This document shows positions 54,378 to 64,000 of a stretch of 64,000 bases of DNA, piece after piece; position 1 is the stretch's first letter; each line of letters begins with the position of its first letter. The position numbers were made by a program, and so were the translations under genes. The stretch is from Blepharisma japonicum (Eukaryota; Ciliophora; Heterotrichea; Heterotrichida; Blepharismidae): NCBI GenBank assembly GCA_949751835.1, contig CATKHK010000007.1:372001-436000 (forward strand), in the 5' to 3' direction. The notes below the pieces were generated by a model, which saw only the letters and a program-made list of their open reading frames with translations, made no database searches and had not been told where the DNA came from.

Positions 54378-57300
54378 ATGGAAGGATATACTGAAATTTT
54401 TGCTTGGGGAGCAGATCACTTCGGCCAATTAGGACTTGGAGGAAAATTAAGTGGTAAAACTTATACACTTCCACGCTTTTGCAGTTTCAATGTTGTAATC
54501 AAAGATATCTCATGTGGTGAAGAACATAGTGCTTTTATTTCTTCTTCAGGGCACGTTTACTGCATGGGCAGCAACAGTGATGGCAGGCTAGGAATTGGCG
54601 ACAAATCAATAAGATTAAGTTCTTCTCCTTGCTTAGTCGAAAGGCTATCAAATTATAAAGCATCAAGAATCTCATGTGGGTGGGGTCACACTATTGCAGT
54701 AACTGGCCAAGGTTTCGCATTTTCATGGGGTATTGGAGAATTTGGCGCGCTTGGAAATGGAAGTAATGAAACTCAATGAACTCCTGTAAGAATGGAAGTC
54801 CCTGATAACTTAAAAATAAGACAAGCTAGCTGTGGATCAAGGCATACTGCGTTGATTGCTGAAGAAGGATATAGGAAAATTTTACTCACATGCGGAGCTG
54901 GAGAAGCAGGACAATTAGGAACTGGTAGGCGAGAAAAAGAATTAACTCCTGTTTATATTCATACTAATGAAGATGTAAAAAATGCAGCTTCAGGAGTATA
55001 TCATACACTGTTTACTACTGTAAATGGAGGTGTCTATGCAATGGGTGGGAACTCCTTTGGCCAGCTTGGTACTGGGGATAAAAAGAGCTATAGCCGGCCA
55101 GAAAAAATAAAACATTTAGAAAATATTTATATTGAAAAAGTAAGTGCAGGACAGCATTCAGCAGCATTAAGTGATAAAGGTCAATTATTCGTATGGGGAA
55201 CAAGCGCTTTTGGGGAATATTTATTACCACAACGGTTTAATAGCGGGACTGGGCCAATAAAAGATGTAGACATTGGAGGAAGCTTCGGAGCTGCCTTGGA
55301 TTCTTCAAATACTTTATTTGTGTGGGGAGGAAATAGTAACGGAGAACTTGGCCTTGGAGATGCAGAAACAAGAACAAGTATGACTCCAGTATTAGCTTTA
55401 AAAGATAAGCAAGTTAAAAGCGTAGCCTGCGGAGGTGGATTTTGCATTGGCCTTGGAAATGATGTGTCTTCTCCTTACAGATCAAGCAAGGATCAAGTAT
55501 CAAGATCAAGGGCCGCAACTCCTAATAGATGGCAAGAGCCAAGTCAAAGCAGAGATGCTACTCCTGATTCTTCATTTACAAGAAACAGGCGAGAAGAAAA
55601 AAATCAAGAGCAAATGCCAAGGTTTTCATTGATGGAAGAAAAACACCACTCACGTCCTAGAAGTGTACTTGGAAATAAAAACTCTATTGAAGAAAGAACA
55701 GCAATAAGCAGAAGCAGAGATGCCTCAAAAAACAACTCATATACCTTACAAAATTTAGCTGAAAATCAGTATGACCAAGACACTGCCGAAATATTGAGAC
55801 CTGACTTTTCAAGCTTGGTAAGAAATCGTAAAAGCAAGAATTTGTCTATGGATATGAATTTCAGTACTCAAGATATGGTAGCTTTTGACAGAGGGCAAGC
55901 AAGGACTCCGCTAATTGGATCCAGAGAATTATCAAGAAAAGAGAAAGAAGTAGATTTAGAAATCGAAAATACGAAACAAAGGCACGAAAAGCTGATGAGA
56001 ACGATGGAGTTTGATTTTAACAGCAAACAAAGGAAGCTAGAGTCCCAAATTCAAGACTTGGAATATAAGCTTGACACGAAATGCAAAGATAATGACAGGC
56101 TTCTACAAGAACTTAAGCAAGTATCATCTCAGTACCAAGACTTAAAAGTAGAAAATGAAAGACTTGAGACTACTTTTTCAGATGAGCATACAAAAAATGA
56201 AAGACTAGAAATAGAATTCCAAGAAATGTCAGAACAACTTTATAGAGCAAAACAAGAGATTGAGCAACAGCAAGCTAAAAATAAAGCTATGGGAAGAGAT
56301 TTGCAAGCAGCTGAGAATAAGCTAGCGTATCAAAACAAAGCAAATGAAGCTAAGGAGAAAGAAATTGAAAAACAGGCAAGCAGAAATCGGCAGCTGGAAA
56401 TAAAACTTCAAGATGCTGAAGTCGAAATCGATAGACTTTCTGATAAACTGAATGCAGAGCTGACCAATAATGAAAGGCTTGGACTAAAAAACCAGGAATA
56501 TAGCGAACAATTGATGATTTTGAAAGAAGATCTTGACTTTTCAGTTGCAAATGTGAGGGAACTGGAGTTCCAAAACCAAAGCTCAAATTCAGACAATTTG
56601 ATGCTTAAAAAAATGATTGAAGATTTAAAGCAGCAGTATAGCCAAGAAAGAGAAAAGAATATATCTCAAATTAACGATGAAAAAGTGAAAAGAAGCCAAT
56701 TAGAAAGGGTCATAGAAGAAGAAAAAGCAAGGAGAGCTCAGCTTGAAAAAACTATTGAAGAAGAAAGAAGCAAGAAAATGAGCTTACAAAGACAAATTGA
56801 TGAAGAGAGTTTCAAAAGAAATCAAGTTGAAAAACAATTTGATGATGAAAAGCTCAAAAGAAATCAAGCTGAAAGGCAAATTGATGAAGAAAATTTCAAA
56901 AAAAATCAAGTGGAGAGGCAGCTTGATGAAGAAAAAATACAAAAAATGGAATTGGAAAAACAGTTAGAAGATGAAAAACTTAAAAGGGTCCAAATAGAAA
57001 ACAATCTTCAACTTATTTACGAAGAAAAAAGGAAAGTTGATGAATTTTTAAGACAAACACAATCCCAGCTTGATAGCACATCAAATAAGCTCTCCCAAGT
57101 TTCCAATAAATATGAGACTGACAAAAACACCTGGACACTGTCGGCTGATAAAACAAATAAAGAAGCAATTGATTTAAAATCAGACCTAGAAAGACTTAAA
57201 CGAGAGTGCTCAGACCTTAAGCTGTTCATTGACCAAGTAAACAAAGAAAAAATTGATTTACAATCAGAGCTTGATAAAAAATCGAGAGAAATCCTTGAAC

Positions 57301-58043
57301 TGCAATCCAGCCTAGAAGATGTATCATATGAGCATGATAAGGCTAAACAATTTCTTACAGAAAACAAGGCCCATTCAGATCAAAGTCTTGCTACATATGA
57401 GCAAGAAAATCGATATCTAAAGCAAAGCATCAGCGATATGAAATACGAAGTAGAAAAACTGGCACAACAGATATCTGAGCAGCTTGAAGTAATTGATATT
57501 GCTTCTAAAACAAGCGAAGAATGGGAGATAAAATATAATAAGCTGCAAGCTGATAATCAGCAACTTCAAATAGAACTTTCTGAGCTTGAAGCAAAAAACA
57601 AGCATTTATTTGAAAGTCTTGAAAAAGAATTGTCACTGAGAGCTAAGGAATACAAAGAAAGGACATTATCTATGCTTACTACTCCAATGAGAAGTACCCA
57701 AGCATCTCCATTTATAAGCAAACCGTCAATTATGGTATCGACGTCTCCATATGAGTCTTTTGGGATGTCGACTCCTCTGAATAGAAAGACGCCTTTGCCT
57801 GAGCAGCATGAAAGAACTGGTAATGCAGCAGCCAAACTGCTTGAAACGCTCGAAGCTGAGTCACCTTTGAGAGGAAACTCACCAACAAGACTTAATATGA
57901 GTTCTTTATCACCACTAAGAGGAGGACAGACCATGCCAACTAGAAGCACAACACCATCAAGGCACGATCTTAATTCCAGAGTTAGTTCACTTATGCAAAG
58001 CCGAGCTCGCTTAAGAGAGCTGGAAAATGCTGGAAATATTTAA
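54378..58043 (+). CDS. RCC1-repeat protein with long coiled coil
   Basis: 1221 residues in one exon; the only Trp join is TGA 54777. Residues 1-365 hold about seven RCC1 blades (AWGADHFGQLGLGG, CMGSNSDGRLGIGD, SWGIGEFGALGNGS, TCGAGEAGQLGTG, AMGGNSFGQLGTGD, VWGGNSNGELGLGD), a beta propeller. A Ser/Arg/Pro linker (about 370-520) leads to a coiled coil of about 570 residues (about 525-1095) with an internal 14-residue tandem repeat, then a Ser/Pro-rich tail (TPMRSTQASP, LSPLRGG). RCC1 folds serve as GTPase exchange factors or binding platforms; the coil suggests cytoskeletal or centrosome-like anchoring. No kinase domain (as in NEK8/9) is attached. Confidence 0.92.
56691..57008 (+). repeat. 42-bp (14-residue) tandem repeat in coiled coil
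   Basis: Seven full and one partial unit of exactly 14 residues: RSQLERVIEEEKAR, RAQLEKTIEEERSK, KMSLQRQIDEESFK, RNQVEKQFDDEKLK, RNQAERQIDEENFK, KNQVERQLDEEKIQ, KMELEKQLEDEKLK, then RVQIENNL. Each unit is two heptads, so length changes by whole units would keep the coil in register. Confidence 0.9.
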
Positions 58044-58301
58044 ATTATAACATATTTTAAAATCTTATATTTAGGAAATTAAACAACTTTTTCACTGTAA
58101 TCCAATTTTTCTTAAAAGAAGCAGTATATAGATATCTAATTTTAATACGAGCTATCTTTATTTAAATCCAAAATCAATATTAATACTATATTTCTATAAT
58201 AATTAATCATTTTATTGAATAATGCTAATGCAAAATCCTAATTTTTTAAATTAACGGAAAAATCAATATTTAAACTTAAATTTTTATTTAACGGCATATA
58301 A

Positions 58302-59654
58302 ATGATTATTTTGCTACTTATTTCAATTTTAGGCGTTTACTCTGGAGCACCTGGTCTTTTTAAAGCGCCTACATTACTATCAAAGTCATCTCAGCCTAAA
58401 TCAAGCTGGGATCTTACAATGGAAGAATTTGATGCCCTTCAAAATAATTTCAAACATTCTTACAATGATTTCGTTAAATGGGGAGAAAAACTTCATGAAC
58501 TGAAAACACAAGCAAGTGACGAGGTATTAAAAGAATTATTTGGAAACGTAGGCAGACGAGACTTTAAAAAAGAAGTCAGAAGATGCGGATTGCTTCCACA
58601 TGTTGAAGCTGATTTAAAATATGTTAAAAATGTATGCAAAGCAGACAGCCCAAGCTATGAGTTTATCAAAGATATATTAGTCGGCTTAAAAGAGTCTGCA
58701 AGCTCATGTGAAACCTTGCCTGCGAAGCATAAAGATGAAATTATTAAAATTTATGAGGAGTATGGAAATAAGCCAACAAGTTTTCTCGAAATTGAAGAAA
58801 GCATTATGGAAGCAATTGCACAAGGAGAAGGGTCAGTAGGGTTTCTTGAAAATATGCTAGGAGCTGGAATAGAAGCAAGTGCTGAAAGTGAGATGGATTT
58901 AAAAGATATGGATAATGCTAGTGATGACAAGAAAGCAAAACCAAAATTTATTGAGCTGGAAAAAGGAGGAGTTTTTGAATCTGTCGTCCTTATTGAAGAT
59001 AATAGCAAAAGTGATAAAACGTTTGTGGAAAAAATAAAAGGAGACATAGAAGAAGAGTTAGAAGAACAGTTAGAAGAAGGGTTAGAAGATTTGAGTGAAG
59101 ATCTTCAAGACTCAGTAGAAGGGTTAGTTGAAAAAATTGATATAATACCACCACTTGAATTGCAAACTGAGACTGAAGAAAAACTTGAGCTTTTAGAAAA
59201 TAGCTCTGGTGCTTCAGGGAGTGAAGAAGAGCTTGAAGAAGAAGAAGAATCTTTGCAAAGTGAGGAAGACATTGATGAAACTTCTTTAATAAGTGTAGAA
59301 GAGAATGGGACTGATGGAACTGTGCTAATAGATGCAGAGGAAAGTGTGGCCGAATCTGAACAAGAAAGTGAAGTTGCTGATGAAGGGCAGGATAATAGTT
59401 CTGAAATTAAAGAAGAGGACAATGCAATCGCAGTTGAGAGCACTACTTCTGAGCAAATATCTGAATCTGCTAGTGAAAAAGTGGATGATATAAGAGGCAC
59501 TGATGAAATAATAGAAAACCCACTACAAAATATTATAGATAGCTATGCCAAGGATACTGAGAATTTGTGTAATGATTTTCATGAGCTTGTTTCTCAAATT
59601 ATCAAGCTTACAGACTCTGGGCATATTATTATGAATAGATTCTTCATTGAGTAA
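58302..59654 (+). CDS. Secreted acidic protein, unknown
   Basis: 450 residues in one exon. MIILLLISILGVYSGAPG is a clear signal peptide. Residues 20-170 form a helical domain with a few Cys (RRCGLLPHVE, NVCKADSP, SSCETLP). From about 195 to 400 the chain is extremely acidic (EELEEQLEEGLEDLSEDLQ, long Glu/Ser runs), and the last 60 residues are helical again with one Cys (NLCNDFHELVSQI). No family recognised. A soluble protein of the secretory route is likely: Ca2+-binding granule matrix, extrusome or ER storage are all possible. There is no ER retention signal (end FFIE) and no GPI-type hydrophobic tail. Confidence 0.8.
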   Translation: MIILLLISILGVYSGAPGLFKAPTLLSKSSQPKSSWDLTMEEFDALQNNFKHSYNDFVKWGEKLHELKTQASDEVLKELFGNVGRRDFKKEVRRCGLLPHVEADLKYVKNVCKADSPSYEFIKDILVGLKESASSCETLPAKHKDEIIKIYEEYGNKPTSFLEIEESIMEAIAQGEGSVGFLENMLGAGIEASAESEMDLKDMDNASDDKKAKPKFIELEKGGVFESVVLIEDNSKSDKTFVEKIKGDIEEELEEQLEEGLEDLSEDLQDSVEGLVEKIDIIPPLELQTETEEKLELLENSSGASGSEEELEEEEESLQSEEDIDETSLISVEENGTDGTVLIDAEESVAESEQESEVADEGQDNSSEIKEEDNAIAVESTTSEQISESASEKVDDIRGTDEIIENPLQNIIDSYAKDTENLCNDFHELVSQIIKLTDSGHIIMNRFFIE

Positions 59655-59956
59655 CATTAAATAACTTTATGTTTTAAATATCAAAATAAATGAAGAACAG
59701 TAATTTTTCCTAAAAGCAAAAAGCGAATAGATCTGTTAAATTTAAGTAGTACAATAGCCGAAACTGGTTTAATTATTTTTGGTTCATGTATTTAATTGTG
59801 CAAGTGCTATTAATACTAAGATTACCCTGCTATAATAATTTTTTTCATCCTATTTCCAATTCGAAAAAATAGCGAAATATATGATTTCTAATTATTTCTA
59901 ATTCACTTTCAATGGTTTTTAGCATGAATATTTATTAATTCTCTATATTCTTATTA
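59655..59956. other. Intergenic, 302 bp
   Basis: AT-rich spacer between two plus-strand genes. Nothing recognised. Confidence 0.5.
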
Positions 59957-60613
59957 ATGCTAAGTAAAAGGAAAACAGAAATAAAGTCAAGCCTGAAATC
60001 CAAACTTATTCTACTAAATTCTGCTCTCGCGTCAAAAGATTCATTCCTTCCAAACTGCAAACCTCCTCCAATAAAATATTCAAGACCTAAATCATCTAGT
60101 TCCAAGTCCCCTTTTGAAGTGAATGGAACTCAAATTCTAACCCCTATTAAGGATCCTCTTCCTCTCCAATCAACAAACTATATTGAATTATTAAATCATT
60201 CATTAGTTTATTCTTCAACAATTTCCCACAGTGCCAAACATATTGCACCGATAACCCGATTTGATTTATCGTCATGCACAGATGGAGAATTTGTGCAACC
60301 GAAAACAAAAAGAGACCGTTCTTCATTCAGCCGCAATCTGAAAAGAAGAAAAAAATCAGTAACTATCGACCAAGGCTCGTTTCTGAGAAACAATTTTGAA
60401 GTCCCGATTAAAGTTAGCCTTAGCAATAAATCAGTTGGAAACATTTCATTTAACACGAGCAAAAGCTTGCCTAAGTTTCATATATTAAAGTATCAGGAAA
60501 ATACTCGCAGAAACACTGCAAGCTCGTTCAGTTCATCTTTATCTAAATTTGCGGTTAAAAGAGTGAAGATACCATCTACGAGCAATTTTGACTTGACTCC
60601 TGTAAATATTTAG
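59957..60613 (+). CDS. Hypothetical basic Ser-rich protein
   Basis: 218 residues, ATG 59957 (MLSKRKTEIKSSLKSK) to TAG. Very basic and rich in Ser, Lys and Asn; RNLKRRKKSVT near residue 130 could be a nuclear signal with a phosphorylation site. It has no coiled coil, membrane helix or known domain. No TGA or TGG (no Trp). The neighbour is convergent, 91 bp away. Function not assignable. Confidence 0.65.
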   Translation: MLSKRKTEIKSSLKSKLILLNSALASKDSFLPNCKPPPIKYSRPKSSSSKSPFEVNGTQILTPIKDPLPLQSTNYIELLNHSLVYSSTISHSAKHIAPITRFDLSSCTDGEFVQPKTKRDRSSFSRNLKRRKKSVTIDQGSFLRNNFEVPIKVSLSNKSVGNISFNTSKSLPKFHILKYQENTRRNTASSFSSSLSKFAVKRVKIPSTSNFDLTPVNI

Positions 60614-60704
60614 GTAATCAAAGCTTTAAGTGTAAATAAAGAATAAATATTCTAGTCTTTATTTAAATAATTTATTGTTTATGCAGCAATTATATCATAA
60701 TAAG

Positions 60705-61775
60705 CTAAAGTGTTGATCTAAAATCTTCATCTCTAGAAAGAGCAATAATAGGCTCAGAATACTCGCCTTTTGGAAGCAGCTTGTGAGGCTGCTGTGTTCC
60801 TATTTCAACACTGAGAGGTGTCGGCTTGAATCTATGCACCCATTCCGGCCTTGAAACGGTTCCAATCATAGTTCTTTTCATCTTTTCAGCTTCTTCTCTC
60901 TCCTTGATCATTTGCTTCTTATTTTTTGTCTCTGTTTCTGCTGAATCCTTATCAAGTTCTAATCTAGCCAGCTCTGGTTTTGGAAGTCTTAATACAAAAT
61001 CAGGTAGCCCTAAATCTTTCGGATTATATTCTTCTCTAAACTTGTGCTTAGAAACATCTATGTATTCATCAAAACCAGTTTTACCTGCTTTTTCCCTTGC
61101 TACTATCATTTTTCTTGTTGTTGCATCAGGAAGTCAAAATGAAGTCACAAATTCAGGTCTTTCATTTTTGTTTTCTTTTGGAGGTTCTGGAGGTAAAAGA
61201 ACTTCCTCTAGCAGAAATGCTTCATATTTTTCTGGAACTGAAATAGGAGGAGGTTTAGCTATCTCTTCAGGCTCTCTTTCAGGTAGATTGAGAATGTCAA
61301 AATCCGGAGCCAAACCATTGGTTTTTTTCATAAAATTAGTAACGTCTATATATCTTTGTTTGGCTTTAAATGTGAATTTTATGTCTCCTTCTTTTGGACA
61401 CATAGCATTTGTAGTTTTTTCAACTGCGTTTTGCTCATATTTCTGTGGAGATGCTTTATTAAGATGAACTGAACCTTCTGGGTTTATCATTCCTTCAGTT
61501 ATTTCTAGCTTCTCAAGAGGTTTTGGCTTCGGATCAACTGCTTCAGGGATATTTTTATTCTTTGGAAGGTGTTTTAAAGCCTTTTTATATCAATATAAAA
61601 AATCATGCAACTCATAAGCACTAAAAATTCCATGCTGCTCTGTAATTTCGCCAATCCAGTCTTTTCCTTCTTTCATTAGCCTATCAAAATGCTTTCTATT
61701 TTTGGGATTCTCCACAATTTCACTAGCAATTCTTCTGCCTCTTTCTGCAAGAGCAGTTCTCCTCAAGCTCGCCAT
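60705..61775 (-). CDS. Hypothetical protein, Pro/Glu/Lys-rich
   Basis: 356 residues, ATG 61775 (MASLRRTALAERGRR) to TAG, using Trp from TGA twice. It is hydrophilic, with a helical N-terminus containing HFDRLMKEGKDWIGEI, a Pro/Lys linker, LPPEPPKE, a Glu/Lys helix (about 280-310) and a short C-terminus with PEWVHRFKPTPLSV. No recognised domain. The composition resembles conserved ciliary or cortical structural proteins, but I cannot name it. Its start faces the VPS13-like gene with 57 bp between ATGs, so the two probably share a promoter region. Confidence 0.75.
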
Positions 61776-61832
61776 GGTTTATTAACTGATATATTAAAAT
61801 GAATTTCAATAATAAACATTTCTTAACCAAAA

Positions 61833-64000
61833 ATGAGCAGCTCTGTCGCGTGATGTCTTACGTATTTCTTTAACAAATTCCTTCAAGATCGGGTCAGCAG
61901 TTTAAATCCTGAACAATTAGTCACAGAATTATTTAATGGGAAAATCGAGCTTAAAAACTTGGTATTGAGCAGCAACTTGCTAAGCTTTGAAAATTCCCCG
62001 ATCAAACTTACAAAAGGGCTGATACAGTCGTTTCAGCTATTAATCCCTTGAACAAAAGTGCTTCTAGGGGAGCCTTGTTTGGTGAAAATCATTGTAGATG
62101 GCATTTTTCTCGAATTGGATTATAAATTAGCTCAGAATGTTGAGTCGACTGTCGACCCAGAAGAAATAAAAAATAAAATTTTATTGGAGTTCGAAGAGCA
62201 GATAAACCAAAAGAAAAGGTCTTTTTATAAACTATTGAATATGCTACCGGGGAAAAATTATTTCAGCTTAGAAATTATAGAATATATAATAAGTCGGCTT
62301 CACATAAAGATTTCCAATGTGCAATTAAGTATTAGACATCAAGTTTGTATACCAGCCAATGATATTAGTATTAGTATTGATAAATCAGAAAAAAGTGAGG
62401 AAAAAATAGAAATAGACACAACTCCAAAAGATAGAATCAAAAGGGGGAGAAGCGAAAAACTTGAAACCAGTCACGAACTATTTCTTTCGATTGGAAAATT
62501 TAGCATTATCCCTACTGATGAGCTGTTTGAGCCAATATATGACGAATATGAGAATTGGGTTTGGAGCAAACTGGAATCATTGAGACTCTTTGGGAAAAGA
62601 TTAGAAGGAAACGAACGGCTGATGTCACAAAGCGCAATTCAATTTAAAATTATAAGTTTCACCGACATTGAAGTAAAATGGGCTTTTTGGCATGAAAAAA
62701 TTCCCAGAAAAGTGGTTAATCTTGTCGAATCATTTGACATTCAAATAAAATGAAGCTCGAAAAATATCAGATTGCTTGCAAAATCCAGTGAGCACGTTGA
62801 TATTGATTTAAATGTAGAAGTATCAAATATTCACTTAAAAGCAGATGAAGAAGCTTTAAAGACAATTTTTACTTTTATCAATTTAATATCTGCAAGGAAA
62901 GGCCCTTTATCAGTTTATCAGCATGTATTAGGAAAAGACAAATGGGGAATAATTAAAGACAAAATCGTCGAAAAAGTGAGACAAAGGTCCTGATGGTTTC
63001 TAACAAGAAAAGTCCTCTGAAAAAGCGTTTACCAAAAATTATATGCAAAACATCATCTAGGAATCATTGAAAACTCTGAAAATGCACAAGAAGAACAAGA
63101 ATATTTCAACGATCCAATACCTGATCAGTCTGCAAATAACTTTTCTTCTCTTTCATCAGTATCCCCAAAAGAGCTCTTAGATCGTATGCAAAGCATAGAC
63201 AAATCTTCACTACAACGATTAAGCTCGAGAAGTGATGAAGATAGTGTCTCCTCAGGCTTACGGCAAATGAAAAACATGTGGAGGTCAGCTTTAGAAAAAA
63301 AGCCTAAAAAGTCTGATGATTTTTCTGCAAGTATTATTTCTCTTAAAAAAGTTAAAAGCAAGATTATCCCAGCTATCCATTTCAACAGCAATTGCCCACC
63401 CGATTTACTAGAAAAAGCATTGATGGTAGATCTAGAAAGGCATCTTACTCTAGATGAAATATTAACGTATAGGCAAGAAATGCTGGATAAGCTTACTTAC
63501 GAAGAATTTAAACGAAGTGTTGATGAAGAAGCTTCTAAAAATTCATCATTCACCAATATTTTGAATTATTTTATGAAAAAAGGAGGAATTGAAATAGTAA
63601 ATGCAACAAACCGAATAGCCAATTTAGAAGTGAAATTAATGGTGGAGTCTATTGGTTTTACATTGGAAAAACATAATAGCATTATGGACAACCAGCGAAT
63701 GCCTTTTCTAAAGTTCTTAATTACAAGACTTGAACTCAATGGATCTATCCAAAGCTCAGAACCAAGAATAAAAATCAGAGATTCAGAGTATGAGAGTACT
63801 ATGCTTTTTAAAATTTTGGCCAAAAAAATAGAGCTGAATGATGTGCAGGATTATTTGCTGTCATCTTTAATTAAGCCTATATTAAATATTAAGAAAGGAA
63901 TGAGGGTTGAATTTGAACGGAAGTATAAGCAAGTACCGGATAATCAAATTTTAAATGTCAATGAAGAAACTTCAATTTCTATCAATATACCTTGAATTGA
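61833..64000 (+). CDS. VPS13-like (chorein-N) bridge lipid-transfer protein, 3' partial
   Basis: About 722 residues from ATG 61833 (MSSSVAWCLTYFFNKFLQDRV) to the right edge, still open at 64000. Residues 1-120 match the chorein N-terminus: LNPEQLVTELFNGKIELKNL, a hydrophobic strand, then LLIPWTKVLLGEPCLVKIIVDGIFLEL; the IPWxxL wording is typical of VPS13/ATG2. Further text (VKIIVDGIF, LHIKISNVQLSIRH, FKIISFTDIEVKW) fits the repeating beta-groove units. Seven or more Trp are TGA, including one at 63993. VPS13 proteins channel phospholipids between organelle membranes at contact sites. Which VPS13 group it belongs to needs the missing C-terminus. Confidence 0.9.

Noticed and set aside
59105-59500. 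Ser-rich minus-strand frame
   Set aside because: It is the antisense shadow of the acidic Glu-rich tract of the secreted protein.
1-64000. Condylostoma-like code (all stops ambiguous) or Stentor (standard code)
   Set aside because: TAA and TAG consistently end genes at family-typical positions, so they are not sense codons here; TGA is sense, so the code is not standard.
1-64000. tRNA, rRNA, CRISPR, transposon or virus-like element
   Set aside because: No B-box-like GGTTCGA island, rRNA core, repeat-spacer array, transposase, integrase, polymerase or capsid frame was seen in any spacer.

Overview
The window looks like macronuclear-type DNA of a heterotrich ciliate, most likely a Blepharisma. 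Three things seen in the sequence support this. (1) TGA is read as tryptophan in almost every gene, often at diagnostic tryptophans (the Trp of GSPYWMAPE in a kinase, the Trp after DHHCK in a palmitoyltransferase), and every gene with a visible 3' end stops at TAA or TAG. (2) Genes are interrupted by tiny 15-16 nt GT...AG introns; I placed 13 of them. (3) The DNA is AT-rich and genes are tightly packed on both strands. UGA=Trp with 15-16 nt introns is the known Blepharisma combination; Stentor has such introns but the standard code. No rRNA, tRNA, mobile element, virus-like element, CRISPR array or telomere array was recognised.

Layout. 1-5.6 kb: the end of a cyclic-nucleotide-binding K+ channel gene, a CAMK-like kinase, a SET methyltransferase and an acyl-anchored MAP3K-like kinase. 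5.7-13.6 kb (all minus): an ankyrin-PH-pseudokinase, a second ankyrin protein and a 1492-residue PAS/TPR multi-membrane protein of the TmcB type. 14.4-22.6 kb: a SUN-domain protein, a DHHC palmitoyltransferase, a divergent kinesin, a SANT/Myb-like protein, a cAMP-receptor-like GPCR and an unknown basic protein. 22.8-32.4 kb (all plus): an AT-hook-like small protein, a second K+ channel, a TROVE-vWA (Ro60/TEP1-type) protein, a copine, mitochondrial EF-Tu and a small membrane protein. 32.5-38.6 kb: an acyl-anchored helical-repeat-like protein, an NTA1-like amidase, a TPR/IQ protein, an unknown 109-residue protein and proline dehydrogenase.

38.6-47.2 kb is gene-poorer: a C2H2 zinc-finger gene, a vWA protein with its two half-domains in inverted order, an MGRN1-type RING ligase, a coiled-coil protein, a KEN-box/SP-TP-rich small protein, an interrupted T/C-rich frame and PIGW. 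47.2-64 kb: a candidate structured RNA, calcineurin A, a MORN protein, a UBE3A-type HECT ligase, a PG-rich-repeat (STPGR) protein, an RCC1-coiled-coil protein, an acidic secreted protein, two unknown proteins and the start of a VPS13-like lipid-transfer gene running off the right edge.

There is no operon logic. Recurring themes are signalling (two CNBD channels, a GPCR, calcineurin, four kinase-fold proteins, a PAS sensor), ubiquitin/N-degron functions (HECT, RING, NTA1) and cytoskeleton or cilium (kinesin, MORN, STPGR, SUN). Several genes (SUN, C2H2, the 109-residue protein, the 5' ends of PIGW, the TPR/IQ gene and the helical-repeat gene) only appear once TGA is read as Trp and the mini-introns are removed.
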